A stretch of 20,713 nt of DNA, taken from positions 1 to 20,713 of the IMG/VR virus record IMGVR_UViG_3300047189_000004, one strand, 5' to 3'. The notes beneath the pieces were generated by a model. It saw nothing but the letters and a program-made list of their open reading frames with translations, did no database searches and was not told the origin of the DNA. How positions within the stretch are numbered: position 1 is the stretch's first letter; every line of letters starts with the position of its first letter. This DNA is from a virus. Made by a program: the position numbers and the translations under genes. This document shows positions 6,042 through 12,694 of this stretch, in pieces.

Positions 6042-7661
6042 TCACCCTCCGAAGGCGGCACTGCCGCCGAGCGCTGTCATGACCTTCGCGAAGACCAAGT
6101 TGCCGAGGGTGTCTTTCAGCTTGCCGAGGGCCGACTGGTCAACCTTGATGCTGGTACCATCAATTTTGAGCGTCAGTTGCAGTTCTGCTTTTTTGACCTT
6201 CACAGCACCCGACAGGCTGCCAATGTACGAGCTCAGGCCTGTGACGTTGACGCCGGACACGTTGATGGGTGACCAGGCTGCCGCCGCCTTGGCGTCTTTC
6301 GCCGTCTTGTCTGCGTACTTCTTCTCAATCTCTGCCCGCCTGGCTGCCGATGTTTCTGTGATCAGCACCTTGTCATAGCCCGCCTTTCTCCAGGCTGCCA
6401 CGTCCAGATCAAGGTCATGGAGTTCCTTCTGCTTCTCTGTATGCGTCGCGTCATAGAGCTGATGTTGGAGGTCCAGATTACCTGCGATCTGATCAGCGGT
6501 TGCGGACACCGGGACGGGAACAGGATTGGGAGTGTATCCGGTATGTGCCTGCTGGCCGGCGACAGTTGCATACCAGGGAGCGGTGCTGCTCGAGGGCACA
6601 ACGGGCGGGACGTAGTACTTCCCGCCAGGGCTGGTCCCATACGTCGGGTTGAATGCGTGGAGCAGCTTCTCTCGCTCAGCAGTCCATGCATCGGAGTTCG
6701 CGCCCTGGACTGCTGCAATGCCAACCGTCAAGGGTAGAGCTGCCAGGCCTAGGAGTTTCGTGAGAGCAGCCCAACCCGTGCCAGCAGTCAATAGGTCGAT
6801 AGCGGTCTTGAGTCTGGCAATGCCGACGATCGCCACTGCTGTCGCGCCGCCAATCGACAGGATCCCTGCTGCTGCCGACACGGTGCCTGTGATCAACCCT
6901 TTCATAGCGTCGGGCATGTCGTTAAACTTCTCGAGGAGGGTCGTGAGTCCGTGTGCAGCGCTGGTGAGTTCTGGGATCAGGGTCTTGCCGAATGACTTAC
7001 CCAGCTCGGTCAGGGCGCTTGTGAGTTTCTTGCCTGCGCCTTCCATGCCCGACATCTTCTCGCCTGCCTGTCCTGCGTAGACGCCCAGCTGTCGCAGCAC
7101 GTCATTGAAGTCAACTGTGCCGTCTTTGTTCTTCGTGATGATCACGCCGTAGCGCTGGAACAGGCCGACGTTGCCCGTCATGGCTTGTGCCGACGCCCTG
7201 AACCCCTGTTGAAGATCCATGCCAGTGACGGCGCTCAGGTCCAGCAGCCGGGGCAATAGGGCCTCAGCCTGTACTTCGGTCAAGTGCATCGTCCCAGCGA
7301 AGGTCAAGGCTGCCATCTGCGTTTCCTCGGAGACGGTTGTCTGTTTGCGTAGGCTGTTGGTTAGAGTCTCGATCCGGGTCATGGCAGCTGTCGAATACTG
7401 GCCCGTGTTCTGGAGACCAAGAGCCAGACTCTTCAGTGCCGTCTGATTTGAGGCGCTCTCCTTGACCATAAGGGCGAGCCCGGTGGTAAGTGCCGCACCC
7501 GCGACGACGGCAGCCGTGCCGACTGTTTTCAGAGCCGACAACTGGTCGGCTTGTGACTTCTTGTCGGCTGCTGCCTGTTTGTCGCGCAGGTTCTTCAGTG
7601 CCGCTTCTGCGTCACCGGTATTGATGACGACATTGCCCTGAATATCGAACTCTTCAGCCAT
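6042..7661 (-). CDS. Tail tape measure protein
   Basis: A 539-aa protein from ATG 7661, which overlaps the chaperone-fusion stop as TGATG. It sets tail length and is threaded through the tail tube. Evidence: length, position directly after the frameshifted chaperone, an Ala/Lys-rich helical N-terminus (DAEAALKNLRDKQAAADKKS), then hydrophobic helices at about 45-66 and about 255-325 (SAAAGILSIGGATAVAIVGI) and the tape-measure-like middle 'LTFAGTMHLTEVQAEALLPRLLDLSAVTG...GNVGLFQRYG'. After a Pro-rich linker (VPPVVPSSSTAP) the C-terminal third is charged and helical. At roughly 1.5 angstrom per residue this predicts a short tail of about 80 nm or less. No lytic domain is visible. Confidence 0.9.
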   Translation of the reverse strand: MAEEFDIQGNVVINTGDAEAALKNLRDKQAAADKKSQADQLSALKTVGTAAVVAGAALTTGLALMVKESASNQTALKSLALGLQNTGQYSTAAMTRIETLTNSLRKQTTVSEETQMAALTFAGTMHLTEVQAEALLPRLLDLSAVTGMDLQQGFRASAQAMTGNVGLFQRYGVIITKNKDGTVDFNDVLRQLGVYAGQAGEKMSGMEGAGKKLTSALTELGKSFGKTLIPELTSAAHGLTTLLEKFNDMPDAMKGLITGTVSAAAGILSIGGATAVAIVGIARLKTAIDLLTAGTGWAALTKLLGLAALPLTVGIAAVQGANSDAWTAEREKLLHAFNPTYGTSPGGKYYVPPVVPSSSTAPWYATVAGQQAHTGYTPNPVPVPVSATADQIAGNLDLQHQLYDATHTEKQKELHDLDLDVAAWRKAGYDKVLITETSAARRAEIEKKYADKTAKDAKAAAAWSPINVSGVNVTGLSSYIGSLSGAVKVKKAELQLTLKIDGTSIKVDQSALGKLKDTLGNLVFAKVMTALGGSAAFGG

Positions 7662-8061
7662 CACTCCACCCCGTGTGGTTTCTCGCCAAGTCGGTGTTCG
7701 GAAGCGATGACCTCAAGCGCCGTGAGCAGCATGACGGGCATGGCGTCCATGTCAGCCAGGCTCAGGCGCATCAGGTCTCCGTGCATCAGGTTCAGGACTT
7801 CGCGTGCTCTGGTGCCCCAGTAATCGAGCTCTGATTCTGACCAGAGCCAGTGGCACCTTCCACGAAAAAATGCTTGAACGCCTCGACGATCTCCGTGCTC
7901 GAGAGATTCTCATTGGTTGCCACTGGTTTGCCCCGATGCATCGCCACGAGGTCATGAACAAGGCCGGGATCGCCTTGCAAGTAGGTCTCGTAGGTCATGC
8001 CATACACGTTCACGTGGTACTTAGCGTAGAGCTGGTCGACCTGACCCTTCGTAATTTCCAT
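7661..8061 (-). CDS. Tail assembly chaperone G-T fusion, made by -1 frameshift
   Basis: Predicted lambda gpG-T-like product. Ribosomes read the 89-aa G frame from ATG 8061 to codon 66 (TTC, 7866-7864), slip -1 on T TTT TTC (7870-7864) and continue in the -1 frame to TGA 7663-7661. This adds 67 residues for about 133 aa in total. The -1 frame has no start of its own near the junction. It encodes SESELDYWGTRAREVLNLMH, then SLADMDAMPVMLLTALEVIA, the hydrophobic/helical type of sequence expected for the T part. Its stop overlaps the tape-measure ATG (TGATG), as expected for coupled translation. The fusion bridges tail tube and tape measure during assembly and is absent from the virion in lambda. 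Confidence 0.8.
7792..8061 (-). CDS. Tail assembly chaperone (G-like)
   Basis: An 89-aa protein, ATG at 8061 overlapping the tail-tube stop as TAATG. Sequence features: MEITKGQVDQLYAKYHVNVY, then EIVEAFKHFFVEGATGSGQN, stopping shortly after at 7792. Small acidic/helical protein, encoded directly ahead of the tape measure and carrying a slippery heptamer near its end: this is the hallmark of the lambda gpG family, which coats the tape measure during tail assembly. Most ribosomes would make this short form; a fraction make the G-T fusion. Alternative identities are unlikely given the frameshift architecture. Confidence 0.8.
   Translation of the reverse strand: MEITKGQVDQLYAKYHVNVYGMTYETYLQGDPGLVHDLVAMHRGKPVATNENLSSTEIVEAFKHFFVEGATGSGQNQSSITGAPEHAKS
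7864..7870 (-). promoter_or_regulatory. -1 ribosomal frameshift site T TTT TTC
   Basis: The minus-strand heptamer T TTT TTC (plus strand GAAAAAA) lies in the X XXY YYZ phase relative to the G frame (CAT TTT TTC). The zero frame ends 70 bases downstream while the -1 frame remains open to the tape-measure start. Confidence 0.8.
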
Positions 8062-8441
8062 TAGGCCGCCGGCTCGACCGTTCCGCCGATGTTGAACATC
8101 CAGTTGCCACGATTGGAATCGCTGCCCGCCGTCTTGATGGTGATCGAGCAGGTGGCGGTCACGGCAGCCGTGTTGGCGCTGACGGCGGTGAGTGTGGCCG
8201 ACAGGCCGAGCAAGGCCAGGGGATCGACCCAGCCCTTGAACTCTGCCGTCGCCGACGCGGTGCCCTTGAACTTGGTCATGACCGACTGGGCAAGCGTCTG
8301 GCCAGCATCGTTGTTCTGGATTTCCAGCTCTTCGCCGGCAGCCGCATCCATCTTGAGGCCCTCGACGATGATCCCCGTCGGGCCGCCTGTCACGGTAATC
8401 AGTGAACCGGGACCCATCCCGTAGGCATATCCGTTATCCAT
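8061..8441 (-). CDS. Probable major tail tube protein
   Basis: A 126-aa protein from ATG 8441, SD AAGGAGATAGAAC. Sequence begins MDNGYAYGMGPGSLITVTGG and contains SATAEFKGWVDPLALLGLSA and a Gly-Asn-rich end (SDSNRGNWMFNIGGTVEPAA). Small, beta-rich, encoded immediately before the tail chaperones, the usual place for the tail tube subunit. The phrase 'VMTKFKGTASATAEFKGWVDP' reads like the strand pairs of tube proteins that record deviations from a base value. No definitive family signature is visible, so the call rests on position, size and composition. The neighbouring 131-aa protein could be the tube instead. Confidence 0.6.
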   Translation of the reverse strand: MDNGYAYGMGPGSLITVTGGPTGIIVEGLKMDAAAGEELEIQNNDAGQTLAQSVMTKFKGTASATAEFKGWVDPLALLGLSATLTAVSANTAAVTATCSITIKTAGSDSNRGNWMFNIGGTVEPAA

Positions 8442-8452
8442 GTTCTATCTCC

Positions 8453-8848
8453 TTATTCCACCGCGGAAGGCGATGGTGTCATGTCTACAACGGCGACGTA
8501 CACGCCGGTCGGAGTCGCGTCAAACGTGAAGTCGATCTTGGTCGTGGCACTCTTGAACCAGTCGGTCGGCAAGGTCGAGGACACCCACACGCCAGGCTTG
8601 CCCGTGACGGCAGCAGGAATGGTGATCGGCCCCACGGCGGTGACAATACCCAGGTTGGAGGCCTTTGGGCGCGTGATGGTTATGGTGTGCGTCGCGCTAT
8701 CCGTATTGATGACCACCAGGTGCATGTACTCCGAGTCGGCCGCCACGTTGTTCCCGTTCGTTCCATCGGCCAGCGCGAGCGTGACGATCTTGCCGACATT
8801 CATTGCCTTGCTGACTTGCTTCGTGAGTAGGGTCGGTCCTGTTGGCAT
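8453..8848 (-). CDS. Beta-rich virion protein of unknown role
   Basis: A 131-aa protein, ATG at 8848 after AAGGAGACACC. It reads as alternating strands: KIVTLALADGTNGNNVAADS, YMHLVVINTDSATHTITITR, then 'VSSTLPTDWFKSATTKIDFTFDATPTGVYVAVVDM'. No Cys and no membrane segment. The composition and length resemble phage decoration or small head/tail beta-sandwich proteins ('HLVVINTDSATHTITI.. p.a...g...t.tip'). Placed between the tail-terminator-like gene and the probable tail tube, it may decorate the tail tube or act at the connector. Function not recognised. Confidence 0.55.
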   Translation of the reverse strand: MPTGPTLLTKQVSKAMNVGKIVTLALADGTNGNNVAADSEYMHLVVINTDSATHTITITRPKASNLGIVTAVGPITIPAAVTGKPGVWVSSTLPTDWFKSATTKIDFTFDATPTGVYVAVVDMTPSPSAVE

Positions 8849-8861
8849 GGTGTCTCCTTAT

Positions 8862-9188
8862 CTATCCCTGAATGGGAATCGTCCACGTGCACTTGGCTAG
8901 ATCCAAGACCGGTTCGTATTGGTCAACCCGCCGGACGTTCGCCCGGTCAAGACAGGGCAGGGCGTAGATCATCGTCTCCATCCCGTCGGCCAGGACGTCG
9001 AACGCCGTGACCGCACAGTAGAGCGTCGTCGTGATAGTCGTCTTGCAGTTCGGTTCGCCTTCGCACCCGCGCTTGTCCAGCAGGTACGTTAGACACGGCA
9101 CGGTCTTGCTGATCGACTCCTGCGGGTAGATGTAGTAGACCGGCAGCCCGACGGTCTTCAGGATCGCTGTGACGTCCTTACTCTTCAT
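8862..9188 (-). CDS. Tail completion / terminator-like protein
   Basis: A 108-aa protein. ATG at 9188 is chosen because it overlaps the upstream stop as ATGA and is preceded by GAGGGGGTGCCT; the longer frame from 9527 is spurious read-through over the gp10-like gene. Sequence: MKSKDVTAILKTVGLPVYYI, then PCLTYLLDKRGCEGEPNCKT and a C-terminal DLAKCTWTIPIQG. The pattern 'i..lL..tglPvyy...p...vPcltYl...' followed by a strand-rich end matches the small tail terminator/tail completion proteins of siphophages (gpU-like), which cap the tail tube. Position between gp10-like and tail genes agrees. Two CxxxxC-type cysteines are present. Confidence 0.65.
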   Translation of the reverse strand: MKSKDVTAILKTVGLPVYYIYPQESISKTVPCLTYLLDKRGCEGEPNCKTTITTTLYCAVTAFDVLADGMETMIYALPCLDRANVRRVDQYEPVLDLAKCTWTIPIQG

Positions 9189-9622
9189 AGGCACCCCCTC
9201 AGAACGCGGATACAGTCGTCGCGCTTGTCCTTGAAGGCCTGCTCGACCCAACGGTCCGCATGCTGGCCGGACGTGGTGTGAAAGTGTCCCTCGATGTCCT
9301 TGTAGATCCAGGGGATCTTCTTGGCTTTCGACCCGCCGGGACCTTCGGCATAGATGCCGGTGCCCCAGTGGACATACTTCGCGTAGGGCATCCCCACGTA
9401 GACTAGGCCGATGATGCTCGACCCTTCCTGCATCGCGGGCAGGAACTTCGTGCCGGTGGTCAGGTTGTGCGTCCGGTCGGTATAGGCATGGTTCTCGCGG
9501 GCATAGGTGCTGATCGTATCCGTGCACCAGTCGACGGCGATCATCATCTTCGCCCTGATCGCATCCGTGACCTTGGTAATCTCGCTCTGTGGAATCGTGA
9601 AGCTGATCTCAAAGGACGACAT
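9185..9622 (-). CDS. HK97 gp10-like head-tail joining protein
   Basis: A 145-aa protein from ATG 9622, with AAGGAGGTCGAGCTCA as SD; the ATG at 9781 would only add a shadow of the upstream gene. Sequence: MSSFEISFTIPQSEITKVTD, helix AIRAKMMIAVDWCTDTISTY, then HNLTTGT....GSSIIGLVYVGMPYAKYVHWGTGIYA, ending with HADRWVEQAFKDKRDD. The 'r....TG.L..si.......v.vg...YA.yvhwGTg' core is the signature of the HK97 gp10 family of tail-completion/neck proteins. It overlaps the preceding gene by 14 bp and the following by 4 bp. The family match is strong by eye. Confidence 0.8.
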   Translation of the reverse strand: MSSFEISFTIPQSEITKVTDAIRAKMMIAVDWCTDTISTYARENHAYTDRTHNLTTGTKFLPAMQEGSSIIGLVYVGMPYAKYVHWGTGIYAEGPGGSKAKKIPWIYKDIEGHFHTTSGQHADRWVEQAFKDKRDDCIRVLRGCL

Positions 9623-9938
9623 TGAGCTCGACCTCCTTGTGCGTGCCATAGTCGCGGACACGCACGACGTCGTAGGACGTGCCTGCAACGACGATACGGT
9701 TGCCGACAGCCACGATGGTCGCGGGACTCTCGCTGTCCACGTACAGGACATTCGTGACGATGACGCCCGCGCCCTCTTCATACCGGGTGAGGCTCATGCT
9801 GGCAGGAACGAGCGGGCCCTCGCTCACGGCAACGGGCGCCCAGTGGGGCACCTGCCTGCCACCCGCAAGCGTCTCGTACGTCGCGCTCTGCAGCGTGAAG
9901 GCCTTGACGTATGGGTCGAACATGTCCAGGTAACTCAC
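9609..9938 (-). CDS. Head closure (stopper-like) protein
   Basis: A 109-aa protein starting at GTG 9938, overlapping the previous stop as GTGA; an alternative start is ATG 9923. Sequence: SYLDMFDPYVKAFTLQSATY, then 'GGRQVPHWAPVAVSEGPLVPAS....VTNVLYVDSESPATIVAVGNRIVVAGTSYDVVRVRDYGTHKEVELNVVL'. A small beta-barrel with a 'gdrv...g..y.V..v.d.g.h.e..l' end is typical of phage head-tail joining/head-closure proteins (SPP1 gp16 or HK97 gp7 type), which seal the portal after packaging. Its place between adaptor and gp10-like genes supports this. Confidence 0.7.
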   Translation of the reverse strand: MSYLDMFDPYVKAFTLQSATYETLAGGRQVPHWAPVAVSEGPLVPASMSLTRYEEGAGVIVTNVLYVDSESPATIVAVGNRIVVAGTSYDVVRVRDYGTHKEVELNVVL

Positions 9939-10258
9939 AGGATGATATCTCCCTCGTCGGTGGGCGCCTCGTGATACAGCGGGATGCTGCCACCCCTGCC
10001 CCGCCTGAGCTCCGCGATGGCCGCCAGGACGCCCTCATTGGAATAGCTGATCCCGCCGATCGAACGAGCGACAGGGACCGTGCCGATGAGTGCCCGCAGG
10101 CAGGCGATCGCACAGCCGGTCGTGTCATAGACCGTGACGCCTGTGCTATCGACGGTCGTATAGCCAGCAAGCAGCGTCGTGATCTGCTCATCGGTCAGGT
10201 TGCCCGAGATCAGCAGCGACTTCGCTTTGACGGCGGCGACTGCTGTATTCTCGCTCAC
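9935..10258 (-). CDS. Head-tail connector (adaptor) protein
   Basis: A 107-aa protein. GTG at 10258 is chosen for its GTGA overlap with the previous stop and the SD GGAGAACAAGAA; the ATG at 10288 would add ten residues. Mostly helical: VSENTAVAAVKAKSLLISGN, 'LTDEQITTLLAGYTTVD', 'GCAIACLRALIGTVPVARSI', then 'EGVLAAIAELRRGRGG', ending in TDEGDIIL. The helical bundle of about 100 aa with 'LtDe.i..lL' at the start is typical of phage connector/adaptor proteins (HK97 gp6, SPP1 gp15 type) that bind the portal. Position right after the coat region agrees. Confidence 0.65.
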   Translation of the reverse strand: MSENTAVAAVKAKSLLISGNLTDEQITTLLAGYTTVDSTGVTVYDTTGCAIACLRALIGTVPVARSIGGISYSNEGVLAAIAELRRGRGGSIPLYHEAPTDEGDIIL

Positions 10259-10596
10259 TTCTTGTTCTCCATGAGCAGTTCCTTGCACCGCTGCTTGATC
10301 GCAGGGTCACGGTAGAGGGACGCAGCCCACTCGATGTAGGTTCGGTCGGTTGTGATGACTTGTTCCGGCGTCTCACCTGGATGTGACTTGCCGCCGAAGA
10401 CCAGCACGGCAGGATCCCCCGGCTGAGCGACTGGCTCAGCGTCATGGAGAACCGTCAGTACATCCGACAGCACTTCCATGAGTTTCACCACCTTGACCTT
10501 CCCGTTTGCAGGGTTCTGATCACACAGGACCTCGTGGCCAGCGCGCGCCTCGACGTCCCAGCAATCTGTCCCGCAATACCGACACTTCACGTGCAT
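10255..10596 (-). CDS. Small zinc-ribbon-like protein in head-connector block
   Basis: A 113-aa protein from ATG 10596, SD GGGAGGTATCT. The N-terminus contains CRYCGTDCWD followed by HEVLC, a probable zinc-binding site of C-x2-C-x(n)-H-x3-C form. The rest is helical and polar: VKLMEVLSDVLTVLHDAEPV and 'TDRTYIEWAASLYRDPAIKQRCKELLMENKK'. Small CxxC proteins occur in this place in some phage head operons and may aid assembly or bind the coat mRNA, but no specific family was recognised. It is the first gene downstream of a UUCG hairpin. Role unknown. Confidence 0.6.
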   Translation of the reverse strand: MHVKCRYCGTDCWDVEARAGHEVLCDQNPANGKVKVVKLMEVLSDVLTVLHDAEPVAQPGDPAVLVFGGKSHPGETPEQVITTDRTYIEWAASLYRDPAIKQRCKELLMENKK

Positions 10597-10613
10597 AGAT
10601 ACCTCCCATTCAA

Positions 10614-10631
10614 GGGGGCCCGAAGGCCCCC
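10614..10631 (-). terminator. UUCG tetraloop hairpin after the coat gene
   Basis: A perfect 7-bp GC stem (GGGGGCC/GGCCCCC) closes a TTCG loop on the minus strand, forming the extra-stable C(UUCG)G tetraloop. It lies in the 47-bp gap directly downstream of the coat stop at 10644. Only two Ts follow on the transcript, so termination would be partial at most. It may protect the 3' end of coat mRNA or reduce read-through. Confidence 0.6.
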
Positions 10632-10643
10632 CTATTCTCAGAG

Positions 10644-11762
10644 TTAGTCAGAGACGAAGCGTTCGGCCATACGGTGATCGAGTACCTTGACGCCGTACAG
10701 GATCTCGAAGAGCATGGTGTCGATGTGGTTCGTGGTGTCGCGCTCATAAGTGAGCATCACATTGAGACCATTGGAGAACAGGACCTTGGAAGGACAGGCC
10801 TGTGAGGGAGCTTCGGGAACCGTGACGAGGGCGATGGCGTTCTTGTGAAAAGCCAGGCTCTGCGTCTTGGCTGAGCTCACGACCGTCTCGCCGGTGATGG
10901 CCTTCGCGCCACTGATGGCAACCTGAATGCCGGGCGCGAAGTAGATCACGCAACCGGTCGCGGTCTGAGTGGCATCGGCGGTCAGCGTGTAGACTTGGGT
11001 ATCGCCCGCGATGGTGAAGACGTACCCATGGGGCAGAAGCCCGACAGTCGCGTCGGTGTCGGTGACGGTCATGGTGACTGCGCCGAGAGCGACGGGAGTG
11101 GGCGTCGAGCAGCCCGTCAGTGAACCGACCAGCGTGCCTTCGGTCGCCACCTGCTGCGACATGTCGATGTCGAAGCCCATGGCCCGTTCGAAAAGGCCAT
11201 TGGCGACGGCGTCCGTATTCCCGCGAGCAGCCAGAGAGGCAATGGCCTCGATGGACATGTACTTCGCGTAGGACATGGGGTCAAGGACGAGCGCCCGCTG
11301 GGACGTCGGCACCTTGCGGGCCGAGAGATCGGCGGAGAGGAGAGCGAGATCTGTCAGCACGGCAGTCGCGCTCTGTTCCCGGACATACGGGACGTCACGG
11401 GCGAGTGCCATGAGGTCGGTGTCGATCTTCTCCGCAATGGCGCGGACGGCGGGGATAGTGATCTGCGCGTTGAAATCGCTGATCTTCAGCGAGGCGTCTT
11501 CGGCGGTGTAGGTAACCAGGACGCCCTCGCGGTGATCAATCTTGAGCGAAATGCTCGATTCGGTCACGCCCTGAACGGACATGCCCGACTGGACTGCCTC
11601 AGCGGTAAACGTGGCCGGGCGCTTCACCGTGATGGTGTCGCCGACCTTGACGAATTCCTTGCTGAACCCGCGGTGGACAAGGTTGCCCATAACCAGGGCG
11701 GACTCCAGCTGCATCAGGAATTCGTTTGCTACAACAGTAGGGGTGATGAATGTGTTCGACAT
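10644..11762 (-). CDS. Major capsid (coat) protein, P22 gp5-like
   Basis: A 372-aa protein forming the capsid shell (HK97 fold, P22 coat family). Start ATG 11762; the SD TAGGAGG is 11 nt away and overlaps the scaffold stop, slightly long spacing. Family-typical segments: the N-terminus with GDTITVKRPA, the long-arm region 'SISLKIDHREGVLVTYTAEDASL', the spine helix 'PAVRAIAEKIDTDLMALARDV', and 'RALVLDPMSYAKYM'. Residues about 211-300 form an insertion with GYVFTIAGDTQVYTLTADAT, resembling the P22-type I-domain. It ends with SLAFHKNAIALVTVPEAP and DTMLFEILYGVKVLDHRM. Upstream gene is a separate scaffold, as in P22. Strong identification from several motifs. Confidence 0.88.
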   Translation of the reverse strand: MSNTFITPTVVANEFLMQLESALVMGNLVHRGFSKEFVKVGDTITVKRPATFTAEAVQSGMSVQGVTESSISLKIDHREGVLVTYTAEDASLKISDFNAQITIPAVRAIAEKIDTDLMALARDVPYVREQSATAVLTDLALLSADLSARKVPTSQRALVLDPMSYAKYMSIEAIASLAARGNTDAVANGLFERAMGFDIDMSQQVATEGTLVGSLTGCSTPTPVALGAVTMTVTDTDATVGLLPHGYVFTIAGDTQVYTLTADATQTATGCVIYFAPGIQVAISGAKAITGETVVSSAKTQSLAFHKNAIALVTVPEAPSQACPSKVLFSNGLNVMLTYERDTTNHIDTMLFEILYGVKVLDHRMAERFVSD

Positions 11763-11777
11763 AGTTTTAGACGCCTC

Positions 11778-12401
11778 CTAGACGTCAGGGTGCAGTTTCC
11801 TCCACGCGCGGTACTGCTCTGGGGTCATACCGTCGACCTCAGCCGCGGAAGGGTTGGTGATGCCTCCACCGGCTCCCATGCGGTATCCGGAACCGGTCTG
11901 TGCGATGAGATACGGTTTGGTTTTGAGTAGTTCGTCGACAGCCTCTTTGGCTCCGGTCACTTTGCCGTCCACGATCGTGACCTTGGACTTGTCAAGCATG
12001 GCTACAACTGCATCGGGGTCGATTGCGCCCGCCGTAGCAGCTGCTTTGAGGACCTCATTGATGATCTTTGCCTCCGAAACGGCGGTCTTGAGGCTCGTCA
12101 GCTCGAGGTCTTTGGCGGTGGCCAGCTCCTTGAACTTGCCCTGTTCCGCCAAGGCTTTCTCGTCGGCTGTCTTCTTATCGGTGGCGATCTTGTCGAGCTG
12201 TGCCTGCAACGTAGCCGCGAGCTTCGTGGCTTCGGCTGCCTTCAGGTTCACTTCCGTGAAGCGCTCGTAGGGGATCGTCGCTTCGTGCTGCTTCTCTTCG
12301 GCACCTGCCTCCGTTTTTACGACTGGCGTCGTGGTGCCGGCTGTCCCTGCCGTTCTCGCAACTCCTGTTTCTTCATCTGCTGCAAAATACCTTCTGATCA
12401 T
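11778..12401 (-). CDS. Capsid scaffolding protein
   Basis: A 207-aa protein from ATG 12401, with AAAAGGAGACTGAC as SD. It is highly charged and helical: PYERFTEVNLKAAEATKLAA, then coiled coil 'LQAQLDKIATDKKTADEKALAEQGKFKELATAKDLELTSLK'. A C-terminal region with EVDGMTPEQYRAWRKLHPDV follows, a short helix-turn-helix tail of the sort that binds coat subunits. Scaffold proteins sit directly upstream of the coat gene and leave the procapsid before packaging. No protease domain is seen, so the scaffold probably exits intact or is cut by another protein. Confidence 0.8.
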   Translation of the reverse strand: MIRRYFAADEETGVARTAGTAGTTTPVVKTEAGAEEKQHEATIPYERFTEVNLKAAEATKLAATLQAQLDKIATDKKTADEKALAEQGKFKELATAKDLELTSLKTAVSEAKIINEVLKAAATAGAIDPDAVVAMLDKSKVTIVDGKVTGAKEAVDELLKTKPYLIAQTGSGYRMGAGGGITNPSAAEVDGMTPEQYRAWRKLHPDV

Positions 12402-12442
12402 GTCAGTCTCCTTTTACGTCTTAACGCCGACGCGGCGAAGTC

Positions 12443-12694
12443 TTACGAACGGTTGTTTGCATTGCTTGGTCCCTTCAGTAAATCGAGTCTGCCTTCACCC
12501 AGAACGTCGCCTGACCTGCACAGGCGGGCCTCTGCATCGAATGCCCTATTGCGCCATGTGTCGAGCTCGTCCGAGAGCTTCAGGTACTCGCTCATGAGAA
12601 CGCTGCCCTGCGGTGGCGGCAACAGGCCCTTCGCCTGGTTCTGCTTCGACTTGAGCGCGCGCCGTTCCTGCAATGCCAGCTGCTTCGCGGTCAT
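12443..12694 (-). CDS. Small unrecognised protein between minor head protein and scaffold
   Basis: An 83-aa protein. ATG at 12694 is chosen for its ATGA overlap with the minor-head stop; only a weak SD (GAAGG) precedes it. Basic N-terminus (MTAKQLALQERRALKSKQNQ), then a helical region EYLKLSDELDTWRNRAFDAE and a short polar tail. No family recognised. The basic N-terminus followed by a helix could bind nucleic acid or the scaffold; this is speculation from composition. Confidence 0.5.
   Translation of the reverse strand: MTAKQLALQERRALKSKQNQAKGLLPPPQGSVLMSEYLKLSDELDTWRNRAFDAEARLCRSGDVLGEGRLDLLKGPSNANNRS

Noticed and set aside
7752-7961. Minus-strand 69-codon frame inside the chaperone gene, the other possible frameshift product
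   Set aside because: It is in the +1 frame, Arg/Ser-rich, and ends 90 bases before the tape-measure start, whereas the -1 frame has the slippery heptamer in phase and runs exactly to the tape-measure ATG.
8862-9527. 221-codon version of the tail terminator gene
   Set aside because: The first 113 codons run over the gp10-like gene in another frame; ATG 9188 has an SD and the ATGA overlap.
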